A DNA stretch of 64,000 nt from an uncultured bacterium (GCA_905214235.1 CAJMLF010000007.1:1-64000), one strand, 5' to 3'. Shown: positions 48,244-57,414, numbered from the stretch's first letter. Numbers and translations are program-made. The notes: generated by a model from the sequence alone, not told the origin.

Positions 48244-49710
48244 CTACAAAATCGGTGACAGCAGCCGGGAGAAGCGTTGCTTGAACTTCAGCCAGTGGGA
48301 CTGGTCAGCGAAGCGCTCCGGAGTCATGACCCGGCAGTTACGAATGTCATTGACGTAAATCTCTTCCAGCTGGTCTGTCAGCTGGGAATCATACATGAAG
48401 GCGTTGATTTCGAAGTTGAGCTTGAAACTCCGGAAGTCCAGGTTGGCGGACCCGACCGACGCGATCCGGCCGTCCACCATCATCGTCTTGGCGTGCAGGA
48501 AGCCCTTCTGGTAGGTGTAAATCGTGACCCCCTGGTTGGCCAGCGCCCGGGCATAGTACTGGGTAGCCCGGTAAACAAAGGGATGGTCGGGTTTGTATGG
48601 AATCATGATCCGGACATCAATTCCGGCGTGGGCAGCAACCTGGAGGGCATCCAGGATACTGTCATCAGGAATCAGGTACGGGGTCTGAATCCAAATGTGG
48701 TCCGTGGCCACGTTGATCAGGCGCAGGTAGCCCATCTTGATCTTCTCCAGCTCCCCTTCTGGCCCACTCGACACCGTCTGCAGGGCCGTGTTGCCGTTTT
48801 TGACCTTGATTGGTGGGAAGTAGGGGTGGTAGTGCTTAATGATTGAGGTCTTCTTCTGGACGGAGGCGTTCCAGTCACCGATGAACTGCCGCTCCATCCC
48901 GTAGACCCCGCCACCGACCACGCGGAGGTGGGTGTCACGCCAGGGGCCGAACTTCGGCGACCGGCCCAGGTACTGGTCCCCGATGTTAAAGCCGCCGATG
49001 TAGGCTGTCTGCCCGTCGATGACGACGATCTTACGGTGGTCCCGGTAGTTGATCCGGAAGTCGAAGATGTTACTCCGGGTCATCAGAAAGGGCGTGGCGT
49101 ACCCACCCAGTTCGCGGAGGTTCGCGTAGAAGCTAGGTTTTACCCCCATGGACCCCCAAGAGTCATAGAGGACCCGGACCTCGACCCCCTCGGCCGCCTT
49201 CTGCTCCAGGAGGGTCCGCAAGTGGTTACCAATCTTGTCGTTATAGATCGTGTAAAACTCAATGTGGATGCTCTTTTTAGCGTCCGCAATCTCATCAAAC
49301 ATCCGGGTGAAGAGCGCATTGCCGTCAGTGAAGACGTCGACGTGGTTGTGGCGGCTCAAAAAGGACTCGTCGATACTCTGGAAGAGCATCACCGTCCGCC
49401 GGTACACCTGCATAATTGAGTGCTTGGGCTTGGGCATGTTCTTGAACTGTTTTTTCTGCCGCTCCACCGCTTCCTTTAATTTGAGTCGGGTCTGCGACTT
49501 GATCCGGTTCAACTGCCCGTGGGTCGGCTTCCGGCCCAAGAAGGCGTAGATAATGAAGCCAATGACGGGGATAAGGGTCAGCACCAAAAGCCAGGCCCAG
49601 GTAGCGGCAATGTCGCGTTTTTCACGAAAGACCGTAAAAATCGCCGCTAGTTCGTTGATGATAACGATCGTCAGCAGTATCCAACGAACGATCTCCCAAG
49701 TTAAAGCCAT
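48244..49710 (-). CDS. cls: Cardiolipin synthase
   Basis: A 488-residue membrane phospholipase D family enzyme that joins two phosphatidylglycerols to cardiolipin. Two N-terminal helices (about 8-27 and 37-58) form the membrane anchor (PLDc_N). The two HKD active sites are NYRDHRKIVVIDGQTAYIGG (about residue 225) and GFLHAKTMMVDGRIASVGSA (about residue 407). The ATG at 49710 follows AAGGAGGGG. It is monocistronic. Confidence 0.95.
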   Translation of the reverse strand: MALTWEIVRWILLTIVIINELAAIFTVFREKRDIAATWAWLLVLTLIPVIGFIIYAFLGRKPTHGQLNRIKSQTRLKLKEAVERQKKQFKNMPKPKHSIMQVYRRTVMLFQSIDESFLSRHNHVDVFTDGNALFTRMFDEIADAKKSIHIEFYTIYNDKIGNHLRTLLEQKAAEGVEVRVLYDSWGSMGVKPSFYANLRELGGYATPFLMTRSNIFDFRINYRDHRKIVVIDGQTAYIGGFNIGDQYLGRSPKFGPWRDTHLRVVGGGVYGMERQFIGDWNASVQKKTSIIKHYHPYFPPIKVKNGNTALQTVSSGPEGELEKIKMGYLRLINVATDHIWIQTPYLIPDDSILDALQVAAHAGIDVRIMIPYKPDHPFVYRATQYYARALANQGVTIYTYQKGFLHAKTMMVDGRIASVGSANLDFRSFKLNFEINAFMYDSQLTDQLEEIYVNDIRNCRVMTPERFADQSHWLKFKQRFSRLLSPIL

Positions 49711-49839
49711 GCTGTCCCCTCCTTTTGCGTATCCATTATTATTCTAACTCATCAGCTGGAGTGAACCAACAGCCGCGCTTGCATATCAGGGAATGTTCGG
49801 TAATAATGATCAGCAAAAGGACAGAAAGGCGGTTAACTT

Positions 49840-50424
49840 ATGAGTGCAATTTTTCTCCAGCCCACACACATGCATGACCTTCCCGCAATTGAGGACGTGA
49901 TTGCCGGGGCCCGGCAGGCGTTGAAGAATTCTGGAAATCCACAGTGGCAGGATGGGCAGCCAACGACGGCCACCATTATTAACGACATCACCCACCACCT
50001 TTCCTGGGCCCTCATCGTTGATGGCCAGCTTGCCGGGGTGGCTTCACTGCAGCCGTCACCAGAGGAAAGTTTTGAAAACATCAGCCAGGGAGAATGGGCC
50101 AACTCGACGGACCCCTACTTGGTAATCCACCGGCTGGCCATCGGCGACCAGTACCGGGGACACCAGCTAAGCAGCTTTTTGCTGTCTAACCTGGTAACGG
50201 TTGGCCAGATAAAAGGAGTCAGCAACTTCCGCCTGGGGACCCACCAGAAAAACGCCGCAATGCAGGCGGCCGCCAAGAAGTTCGGCTTTAAGTACCGGGG
50301 ACGGGTTAAGGTCCACGATGGTTGTGACCCGAACCGCTACGCCTTCGAACTCAACTTGGACCCCCATAAGTTCCCCATGAAGACCGGGGTCAAGAACAAC
50401 TTCATGGGTCCCCTGGTCAAGTAG
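49840..50424 (+). CDS. GNAT-family N-acetyltransferase
   Basis: A 194-residue protein. The acetyl-CoA-binding block is LVIHRLAIGDQYRGHQLSSFLL (about residues 96-117), with the pattern GDQYRGHQL in place of Q/RxxGxG/A, so the P-loop is slightly divergent. The C-terminal GTHQKNAAMQAAAKKFGFKYRG is typical of GNAT beta-bulge regions. Substrate unknown. It is followed 15 nt later by a secreted protein gene. Confidence 0.85.
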   Translation: MSAIFLQPTHMHDLPAIEDVIAGARQALKNSGNPQWQDGQPTTATIINDITHHLSWALIVDGQLAGVASLQPSPEESFENISQGEWANSTDPYLVIHRLAIGDQYRGHQLSSFLLSNLVTVGQIKGVSNFRLGTHQKNAAMQAAAKKFGFKYRGRVKVHDGCDPNRYAFELNLDPHKFPMKTGVKNNFMGPLVK

Positions 50425-50439
50425 AAGGGAGCACGACAA

Positions 50440-50949
50440 ATGCGGTCCTTACGAAATATCATCCTGGCGCTAGCGGCAATGGTTGTCGGGGCCATCGTCA
50501 GCGGCCGGGCTTACGCGGCAACCTTTACCCCGCCAAAGAACCAGGCTTACCAGGTCACCTACATCAATCCCGGGGCCTACCAGACAAAGCACCAGTTCGC
50601 GATCTTCAACGGTCGTGGGCACGTTATCTATGTCCCCGTTGAAGACTTCGCGGCGGGCGGTAAACCCATCGTGGATGACCAGGCAACGACAGCGGAGCGA
50701 CAGGCGCCCCGCCTGATCCACCGCTACCTAACCAACCGGCGGGCCCGCAACCAGGCGGCCAGCCAGACCGGCTTTATCGTCCGGCCTAATCAGCGGGTCC
50801 AGATTCAAAGCCCAATTGTTCCCCAGCCGACAACGGGCAAGGTCAAGACGGGACCAGACGGTGGCTTTACCATCACCATGCCGGCGAAGTGCAAGTACCA
50901 AACCGTCCAGTTCAAGCCGGCGCCAAGCAAATACCAGATAAAGAAATAA
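50440..50949 (+). CDS. Secreted protein of unknown function
   Basis: A 169-residue protein with a signal peptide (MRSLRNIILALAAMVVGAIVSGRAYA, predicted cleavage after AYA at about residue 26). The mature part is Pro, Gln and basic rich (PPKNQAYQVTYINPGAYQTK, RLIHRYLTNRRARNQAASQT) and ends in KKK-like residues. I do not recognise the family. No LPXTG or other anchor is seen, so it is probably released or held by charge. It is co-directional with the GNAT gene and has a GGGAG ribosome site. Confidence 0.65.
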   Translation: MRSLRNIILALAAMVVGAIVSGRAYAATFTPPKNQAYQVTYINPGAYQTKHQFAIFNGRGHVIYVPVEDFAAGGKPIVDDQATTAERQAPRLIHRYLTNRRARNQAASQTGFIVRPNQRVQIQSPIVPQPTTGKVKTGPDGGFTITMPAKCKYQTVQFKPAPSKYQIKK

Positions 50950-50991
50950 CGTGAGCACGCAGCCGTTAAGCAGCTGTCATGCTCACGTTTT

Positions 50992-52176
50992 TTACTTTTC
51001 TAACAACCAATCAACAACGTTTTTTTGTTCAATTCCGTTGTCATTGTAATTTCCCGGGTCTTCTGTAAGGAGAACTTTCCGAAAGTTATCTTTAATTTCT
51101 CGCAGTCCCCGGACTTCACGCTGGTATGTTTTTTCGTTTTTCACTGATAAAGAAACCTGATAGTAGGTTTTTACACCATTTTTAACTGCTATAAAGTCAA
51201 TCTCCCGGTTACCAAGGTTACCAACATAAATCTCATTTCCCCGTCGCTTCAACTCCATGTAGACAACTGCCTCTAACCGGCTGCCGAAGTTGGGGCGCTT
51301 AGTCCCGATTAGTGCTTGACGCAGAGCCGGATCAACCGGGTAATATTTTGAGTTGACTGTTAGATACTTTTTCCCGCTAATGTCGTAACGATTACAGCGG
51401 TAAAACAGGTAAGCATCAATAAAGCCATCCAAGTAGGAAGAAACAGTTGCAGCAGATGTTTTCATTCCGTGGTGGGTCAACACATCAGCAATCTTTTTTG
51501 GGGTTACTAAGTTACCTGTCGTATCGGTTAAGAACTGGGCTAGCTCCCGTACGAGCGTCGCGTTAGTCAGCTTCTTCCGTGTCAAAACATCCTTAATCAA
51601 AACGGTGTTGACGATCCCATCAACGTACTCATGGTACGTTTCGGTGTTACCTAATGAAACAGCAAAGGGAAAACCGCCATAGTCCAAGTAGCTTTCAAAG
51701 GCCAGATCTTTGCCCTGGTTAGTAGTAGGATAAAATTCTTTAAATGACAACGGAAAAACATGCAACTCAATGTAGCGACCAGAAAGTAAGGTTGCAAGCT
51801 CACCGGAAAGCATAAAGGCGTTGGATCCAGTAACATACAGGTCAACATTTCTTTTGATAAAAAGGCTATCTAAAACCTTTTCGAAGTGCGGAACATTTTG
51901 AATTTCATCGAGAAATATATAGTTCATCTTATCAGGGAGAAGGTGTGACTGAAGATAATCATAGAGCTTATGGTAATCTAACAAATTCGAGATTCCTAAA
52001 TCTTCAAAATTAAGATTCTGAATTTGCTCGTCCACAACTCCCTCATTCTTTAAACGATCTTGGTACAGCTGGAGAATTGTTGACTTACCTGAACGCCGAA
52101 CTCCAGTAAGGGCCTTAATAATCTGCTTATTACGGACATCATCAAGCTTATCTAAGTATGAATCACGCGAAATCAT
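50992..52176 (-). CDS. AAA-family ATPase with DUF4143 domain
   Basis: A 394-residue protein of the AAA_14/DUF4143 group. Walker A is TGVRRSGKSTILQLY (about residues 24-38), Walker B is YIFLDEIQNVPHFEKVL, and sensor VTGSNAFML follows. The C-terminal DUF4143 part has a restriction-endonuclease-like core (GSRLEAVVYMELKRRG, REIDFIAVKNG, YYQVS). Its role is not established; such proteins are common in mobile or accessory regions. Base composition is clearly more AT-rich than its neighbours, which suggests transfer. Start ATG 52176, with GGGAGG upstream. An unusual 40-nt repeat array lies at its promoter. Confidence 0.9.
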   Translation of the reverse strand: MISRDSYLDKLDDVRNKQIIKALTGVRRSGKSTILQLYQDRLKNEGVVDEQIQNLNFEDLGISNLLDYHKLYDYLQSHLLPDKMNYIFLDEIQNVPHFEKVLDSLFIKRNVDLYVTGSNAFMLSGELATLLSGRYIELHVFPLSFKEFYPTTNQGKDLAFESYLDYGGFPFAVSLGNTETYHEYVDGIVNTVLIKDVLTRKKLTNATLVRELAQFLTDTTGNLVTPKKIADVLTHHGMKTSAATVSSYLDGFIDAYLFYRCNRYDISGKKYLTVNSKYYPVDPALRQALIGTKRPNFGSRLEAVVYMELKRRGNEIYVGNLGNREIDFIAVKNGVKTYYQVSLSVKNEKTYQREVRGLREIKDNFRKVLLTEDPGNYNDNGIEQKNVVDWLLEK

Positions 52177-52198
52177 CGTTCGGCCTCCCTGAAATCAA

Positions 52199-52330
52199 TT
52201 TCATTCTTACTACTTATTATACATTTAAATAAAATGGATTTCATTTTTACCCTAAAAGTGCCGAAAGAATAAAATTTATTTCATTCTTATCGTAAAATCG
52301 TTAAAGAAATGAAATCTATTTCATTCTCAT
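52199..52330. repeat. Tandem array of four TTTCATT boxes at exact 40-nt pitch
   Basis: TTTCATTCTTA, TTTCATTTTTA, TTTCATTCTTA and TTTCATTCTCA start at 52199, 52239, 52279 and 52319, each exactly 40 nt apart. The first and last copies form palindromes (TGAAATCAATTTCA; AATGAAATCTATTTCATT). The intervening sequence is only weakly conserved. The second box coincides with the -35 of the predicted promoter. Confidence 0.75.
52216..52244 (-). promoter_or_regulatory. Promoter of the DUF4143 ATPase gene
   Basis: On the minus strand ATGAAA (52239-52244), 17 nt, TATAAT (52216-52221). The -10 is perfect; the weak -35 is part of a repeat box. Confidence 0.6.
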
Positions 52331-52383
52331 TAAAAAAGGGGGGCATAAGTCCCCTATATAGTTAAAAATGCTACAGCGCAGTA

Positions 52384-52435
52384 CACAAAGGGGCTCTAGC
52401 GTTCGGTAAATCCGAACGCTAGAGTCCTCTTTGTG
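52384..52435. terminator. Long hairpin past ldhD
   Basis: CACAAAGGGGCTCTAGCGTTCGG pairs almost perfectly with the sequence at 52413-52435 around a TAAAT loop. In the 351-nt gap 52177-52527 it is the only strong structure besides the 40-nt array; a second weaker GC-rich stem (CTAGCTT/AAGCTAG type) lies at about 52447-52517. Confidence 0.7.
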
Positions 52436-52527
52436 CTTTCTAAAGACTAGCTTCGCGTCGACGGGGGTTCCCTACAGGCTTGCTTCGCTTCGAAAGACGA
52501 ACTAGCAAGCTAGTTCCACTCCCTTTC

Positions 52528-53547
<1,020 letters not shown>

Positions 53548-53697
53548 CTATAAAATAAGTGAGTTTAGCCTTTTACCTTAATAATTCTTTATCATTATCC
53601 GGAAATTGCTTCGTAAAATCAAGGGGCAGTGACTTTTTAACCCCCTTTCCACTTAATTTTATTAAGTCCGAGGCTGGTGCCGGATTCCATTGATTGA

Positions 53698-53723
53698 TAT
53701 AATTAAAAATGAAAGCGTTCACA
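53698..53723 (+). promoter_or_regulatory. Promoter -10 with perfect cre site before the second D-LDH gene
   Basis: TATAAT at 53698-53703 is followed by ATGAAAGCGTTCACA (53709-53723), which fits WTGNAANCGNWNNCW at every position and covers the expected transcription start. CcpA bound here would repress. Confidence 0.75.
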
Positions 53724-53743
53724 TTCATGAGGAGGAATTTTAA

Positions 53744-54739
53744 ATGACAAAGATCAAGATGTTTGGCGCCCGCGCCGAGGAGCAACCAATCGCCCAACAG
53801 TGGGCCCGTACCCACCACGTCACGGTTGATATGACGGACGAAATCATCGATGAGCAGACCGTCGACGGAATCAAGGGCTACGACGGGGTCACAACCTTGC
53901 AAGTCGCGGACCTACCCGAAGACGCCTACGCAAAGTTAAAGTCATTTGGCATCAAACAAATTGCCCAACGGAGTGCCGGCTTTGATATGTACGACCTGGC
54001 AAAGGCCAAGAAGAATGGGATTATCATCACTAACATCCCCAGTTACTCACCAGAGTCAATCGCCGAGTATGCAGTGACGACCGCCTTGGACCTGGTCCGG
54101 CGGGTACCGCGAATCCAGCAACGGGTCAAGGAACACAACTTCACCTGGCAGCCGCCAATTCAGGGCCGGGTTGTCGGTAACATGACCGTGACAGTTATTG
54201 GGACTGGTCATATTGGGGCCCTGACCGCCAAGCTCTTCCACGGCTTTGGCGCTAAGGTCGTTGGCTACGACCTCTACCCAAACGACCAGCTCCGTTCCTT
54301 CATTGACTACCAGGATTCCGTCACCGCCGCGGTTAAGGACGCCGATATTGTCACCATCCACATGCCCGCCACCGCTGAGAACCACCACATGTTCAACTAC
54401 GACCTGTTCAAGCAGTTCAAACCGGGCGCCATCCTGATTAACATGGCCCGCGGCGCCCTGGTTGACACAGCCGACCTCTTGCGGGCACTAGACGAGGGAC
54501 TGCTGGACTCGGCTGGATTGGACGTCTACGAAAAAGAAGGCCCCTACGTTCCTAAGGACATGCGGGAAAAGCAGATTGACGACGAACTGTTCCAAAAGGT
54601 TCTCGATAACGATAAGATCGTCTACTCACCCCACATCGCCTACTATACTGATGAAGCCGTTAAGAACCTCGTTGAGGGCGGCCTAGACGCTACGATGGAA
54701 GTCCTCGAAACCGGTGATAGCAAGTTTCGGGTTGACTAG
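53744..54739 (+). CDS. D-2-hydroxyacid dehydrogenase (second D-LDH-like)
   Basis: A 331-residue D-LDH paralogue. The NAD motif is VTVIGTGHIGALTAKLF (about residues 148-164); the catalytic Arg is in NMARGALVDT, Glu in DVYEKEG and His in SPHIAYYTDEAV. It may act on pyruvate or on a bulkier 2-oxo acid. ATG 53744 follows GAGGAGG. A cre site at its start predicts catabolite repression, which the divergent ldhD lacks, so the two copies probably serve different conditions. Confidence 0.92.
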   Translation: MTKIKMFGARAEEQPIAQQWARTHHVTVDMTDEIIDEQTVDGIKGYDGVTTLQVADLPEDAYAKLKSFGIKQIAQRSAGFDMYDLAKAKKNGIIITNIPSYSPESIAEYAVTTALDLVRRVPRIQQRVKEHNFTWQPPIQGRVVGNMTVTVIGTGHIGALTAKLFHGFGAKVVGYDLYPNDQLRSFIDYQDSVTAAVKDADIVTIHMPATAENHHMFNYDLFKQFKPGAILINMARGALVDTADLLRALDEGLLDSAGLDVYEKEGPYVPKDMREKQIDDELFQKVLDNDKIVYSPHIAYYTDEAVKNLVEGGLDATMEVLETGDSKFRVD

Positions 54740-54754
54740 GGTGAAAGCGCTGTT
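54740..54754. promoter_or_regulatory. cre-like site upstream of pduV
   Basis: GTGAAAGCGCTGTTA keeps the TGNAANCGNW core and fails at two flanking positions. It lies right after the D-LDH stop and 45 nt before pduV. Confidence 0.4.
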
Positions 54755-54798
54755 ATTTGTGTTAATTAATAGTATGATGAGGGTGTGAGGTGATACTA

Positions 54799-55230
54799 AT
54801 GAAACGTGCAATGTTGATTGGCCCCATCGGTTGTGGTAAGACCACGCTAATGCAACGGCTCAAGAACCAGCAGATCAAGTACGACAAGACCCAGACCCTA
54901 GAGTTCTCGGCTAATTTTATCGATACTCCCGGTGAGTACATGGAGCACCACAATATGATGCGCTACCTGCGGACAACGTCAACTGACGCCGACATTGTGT
55001 TCCTCTTGCAGAGTGCGACTGACCGCCGCCTCATCTACCCGGCCGGCTTCTGTTCTGCCTTTCCTAAGCCAACTTTAGGTCTGGTGACCAAGATAGATAA
55101 GGCCACGGCTGATGATATTGAGTACTCCCGCAAATTACTGCTCACCGCGGGCGTCAAGAAAGTCATCCCCATCTCATCAATGACGGGGCAAAACATTGAC
55201 CAAGTACGAGAAGCACTAAAGAACGACTAG
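54799..55230 (+). CDS. pduV: EutP/PduV-family microcompartment GTPase-like protein
   Basis: A 143-residue Ras-like P-loop protein. G1 is GPIGCGKTTLMQRL, G3 DTPGEYME and G4 TKIDKA; it ends ISSMTGQNIDQVREAL. This family is encoded with pdu and eut microcompartments and is thought to act at the shell surface. Here it is 3.1 kb beyond pduU and on the opposite strand. I start at ATG 54799 (GAGGTG upstream); a GTG 9 nt earlier is also in frame. A terminator hairpin follows at 55278. Confidence 0.9.
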   Translation: MKRAMLIGPIGCGKTTLMQRLKNQQIKYDKTQTLEFSANFIDTPGEYMEHHNMMRYLRTTSTDADIVFLLQSATDRRLIYPAGFCSAFPKPTLGLVTKIDKATADDIEYSRKLLLTAGVKKVIPISSMTGQNIDQVREALKND

Positions 55231-55275
55231 TGGATGTCGGAAAAGGTCGCCCGTCCTTACACAAGTAGGAAATAA

Positions 55276-55316
55276 TAAAGACCGGTGAAGGCGGTTGTCC
55301 TTCATCGGTCTTTTAG
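55276..55316 (+). terminator. Terminator of pduV
   Basis: AAAGACCGGTGAAGG pairs with CCTTCATCGGTCTTT, followed by TTAG; the distance from the stop is 48 nt. Confidence 0.8.
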
Positions 55317-55470
55317 TTCTCCGAATATTATACAGTAATCGCGGAAAAAAAGCGTGCTCCTAGTGTCTAGCGCCGCGAAGCAAGTCCATTGATTACGGCG
55401 CTGGCTCATTCAGTGGCAGCGAATGCCCTATACTAGCCAAAGACGCACTCTGATGCTTTTCCCAGCTTCA
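55317..55470. repeat. Dispersed intergenic hairpin repeat, copy 4
   Basis: CCGAATATTATACAGTAATC, GCGTGCTCCTAGTGTCTAG and CTATACTAGCC match copies 2 and 3. The central stem is replaced by an unrelated hairpin-forming sequence (CGCCGCGAAG... / CATTCAGTGGCAGCGAATG), so flanks are kept while the core varies. Confidence 0.75.
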
Positions 55471-55482
55471 TTTGAATCTTAA

Positions 55483-55755
55483 CTAAATCGTAGTAGCCAT
55501 TGGTTTAAAAGAAACCGTGGCAACCAGCCCAAGTCCCTTAGCGTATCGCGTTAAAGTACTAAAACTAGGGATTGAGGACATGTTTTCAATTTTCGCTAGT
55601 TGTGGTTGGCTCATTCCAATACGGTTGGCAAGCTCAACCTGCGAGATTCCTTTCTTGACCCTTTGAGCGTGCAAGTAAGCAAGACTCTCAATAGCAGTCA
55701 TTTCATCCGACTTAATTGAAGTAAGATTACTCTTCATATCGTTCCACGTTGCCAT
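55483..55755 (-). CDS. HigA-type antitoxin, XRE-family HTH
   Basis: A 90-residue helix-turn-helix protein. The HTH is KGISQVELANRIGMSQPQLAKIENMSSIPSFSTLTRYAKGLG. It lies directly downstream of a RelE/HigB-type toxin gene in the toxin-first order of HigBA systems, and starts in an ATGATGATGG run that overlaps the toxin stop. I take the third ATG (55755), 8 nt from AAGGGGA. Expected to neutralise the toxin and, with it, repress the operon at the palindrome at 56138. Confidence 0.88.
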   Translation of the reverse strand: MATWNDMKSNLTSIKSDEMTAIESLAYLHAQRVKKGISQVELANRIGMSQPQLAKIENMSSIPSFSTLTRYAKGLGLVATVSFKPMATTI

Positions 55756-55757
55756 CA

Positions 55758-56123
55758 TCATTTCCCCTTTCTTTCCAACCAATCATCTAACCGATCTAAT
55801 GCTTCTTCAATTTCACGTGGGTCTGTTTTATTCTGCTTCTTCTTATAGTGACTAAGAATCACAAATCGATTTTGATTCCAACTTGCGTAGAAGAACCTTT
55901 CTGGCATGGGTCTTAGTTCCATCAATGGATGACGATATCCCTTCAGGAATTTAGCTTGGGGTTCATGCATTTGATTCCCCAACTGGGATAACAGCTCTAG
56001 TTGGTACACCAACTTTGTCAAAACCTGATGATCTTGTTTTTGGTTACTTTTGTCAAGGTGCTCTATATACTCTCCAACATCTGAGTAACCGGTTTTATCT
56101 TCATAAAAGTCAATTTGATACAT
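55758..56123 (-). CDS. HigB/RelE-type toxin (phage Gp49-like family)
   Basis: A 121-residue putative mRNA interferase. Landmarks of the family are YQIDFYEDKTGYSDVGEYIEHL, GYRHPLMELRPMPERFFYASWNQNRFVILSHYKKKQNKTDPREIEEA; the K-K-x-x-K-T tail with conserved arginines fits ribosome-dependent RelE folds. It is AT-rich compared with its surroundings, which suggests recent acquisition. A 21-bp perfect inverted repeat lies just upstream and probably is the autoregulatory operator. Confidence 0.88.
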   Translation of the reverse strand: MYQIDFYEDKTGYSDVGEYIEHLDKSNQKQDHQVLTKLVYQLELLSQLGNQMHEPQAKFLKGYRHPLMELRPMPERFFYASWNQNRFVILSHYKKKQNKTDPREIEEALDRLDDWLERKGK

Positions 56124-56137
56124 AAATATAATCCTTG

Positions 56138-56188
56138 AATTATAATCTATTTGCTATACTTTTATCATATAGCAAATAGATTATAATT
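56138..56188. promoter_or_regulatory. Palindromic operator of the toxin-antitoxin operon
   Basis: Two perfect 21-nt arms (56138-56158 and 56168-56188) with a 9-nt spacer. The inner part reads CTATTTGCTATA / TATAGCAAATAG. It starts 15 nt upstream of the toxin start, where HigBA-type complexes bind. Confidence 0.75.
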
Positions 56189-56306
56189 ACAATCAAAATC
56201 ACCTTACACAGTCACTTACTGGCGCTAATTACTCTTTTCATCCTACCAATCGACAAAGAACCTAAGAAAAAGGCCCACGTCCGAAGACATGAGCTCACTC
56301 AACACC

Positions 56307-56843
56307 CTACTTGGCATCTAGTCCCTTAATGAAGTCATTCAGGGCGTTATCTAATTCCGTCATTACATCGTGGTTAATCAACCGGTCGTTGGCGTCAAAG
56401 TCCTGTTGAACATTGCTAATCGTAATGAACGCGTTCATCACGTCCATCCCCATGTAGCGCAGCATCTGCTGGATATGGGCATTGGCGTTCGCCCCACCAC
56501 GGCTCCCCGACGAGTCCGTCACCAGCAAGACCGGCTTGTGATAAATGTGGGGACGCGGTGAAGGTACCGAGACAACGTCAATCGCATTCTTTAACCCACC
56601 CGGGATTGAGAAATTGTATTCCTGGGTGACGATAAGGAGCGCATCCATCTTATCGATTACCTTCCGGAAAACCTGCCACTCTAACGGCGGCTTCTTTTCT
56701 AGGTCCGGGTTATACAGCGGCAAAATGTCATAATTGACCTGGACGAATTTGACCGCCGGTGACCGCGTCATTAAATGATTAGCAATTTTTTGACTATAAG
56801 AATGTTTACTAAGGCTCCCGACCAGGACGCCAATATTTACCAT
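56307..56843 (-). CDS. NADPH-dependent FMN reductase
   Basis: A 178-residue flavodoxin-fold reductase, third of its kind in the window. Motifs are IGVLVGSLSKHSYSQKIANHL (phosphate loop), TQEYNFSIPGGLKNAIDVVS and VLLVTDSSGSRGGANANAHI. It may reduce quinones, azo compounds or FMN. It has neither a PAS domain nor a flavinylation tail. The ATG at 56843 follows AAGGAAG. It lies 16 nt past cadD-like gene stop, so the two may be one unit. Confidence 0.88.
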   Translation of the reverse strand: MVNIGVLVGSLSKHSYSQKIANHLMTRSPAVKFVQVNYDILPLYNPDLEKKPPLEWQVFRKVIDKMDALLIVTQEYNFSIPGGLKNAIDVVSVPSPRPHIYHKPVLLVTDSSGSRGGANANAHIQQMLRYMGMDVMNAFITISNVQQDFDANDRLINHDVMTELDNALNDFIKGLDAK

Positions 56844-56859
56844 CCTATCACTTCCTTAC

Positions 56860-57414
56860 TCACAGTAGAGCGGCAATGTGCTCCAGCACCCGGCTATTAA
56901 AAATAATATAGAGGCCGGCGCAAAAATATATAATTCTTGTACAATAACTGCCGTACTTTTCCAAAACAAACGTCAATGGTCGCAAGTTTGATATCAACTT
57001 TATCAGGTAAATGGCAATGACCGAGCTCACCAAAAATACGGCCGTAATGAGCAGAATTGCTGACATATGCAAAGGCCCCGCCCATGGAATATAGATTGCC
57101 AGGTTATCGCCACCGAGGCTCAGGCAAAGGAAAAATATTTTAAAGATACCGTTCTTGGCCTCCTGAACCTCCTGATCGTCCGAACGAAAGGCGAGGTATA
57201 AGAGGACAAAGCCCATCAGGCCCGTAATCCAGTCGGGGAAGATGGTCGTGATGGTCTTGCCGAGCACCACCCCAATTATCCATAGAACCGTTTCCGCCAA
57301 GATAAAGCCAACCATTGGCGTGAGGATGCGGTAACGACGAATGACAAACAGCAAGGCGATGAAGGTATCAATATTAATGCCCACATAGACCATAATGATT
57401 GCTAACATGCTCAT
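56860..57414 (-). CDS. CadD-family cadmium resistance/transport protein
   Basis: About 184 residues with five hydrophobic segments (about residues 2-18, 27-47, 56-76, 100-122 and 130-155). The start MLAIIMVYVGINIDTFIALL and the motif LCLSLGGDNLAIYIPW fit the CadD (Cd2+ exporter/LysE-like) family. I prefer ATG 57414: GGGG abuts the earlier ATG at 57426 and leaves no spacer. The true substrate is unproven; other family members move cadmium or similar cations. Confidence 0.82.
   Translation of the reverse strand: MSMLAIIMVYVGINIDTFIALLFVIRRYRILTPMVGFILAETVLWIIGVVLGKTITTIFPDWITGLMGFVLLYLAFRSDDQEVQEAKNGIFKIFFLCLSLGGDNLAIYIPWAGPLHMSAILLITAVFLVSSVIAIYLIKLISNLRPLTFVLEKYGSYCTRIIYFCAGLYIIFNSRVLEHIAALL

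Noticed and set aside
50440-50949. Sortase-anchored or bacteriocin-like protein
   Set aside because: There is a signal peptide but no LPXTG motif, double-glycine leader or immunity gene.
51046-51057. ATTTCCCGGGTC as a Noc site
   Set aside because: Only one half of the palindrome is present.
52199-52330. CRISPR-like array
   Set aside because: The repeats are about 11 nt with conserved 40-nt pitch but no typical 24-37-nt repeat, no unique spacers of constant kind and no cas genes nearby.
55317-55470. Insertion sequence remnant
   Set aside because: No transposase fragment, terminal inverted repeats or target duplication is visible; it fits the hairpin repeat family better.
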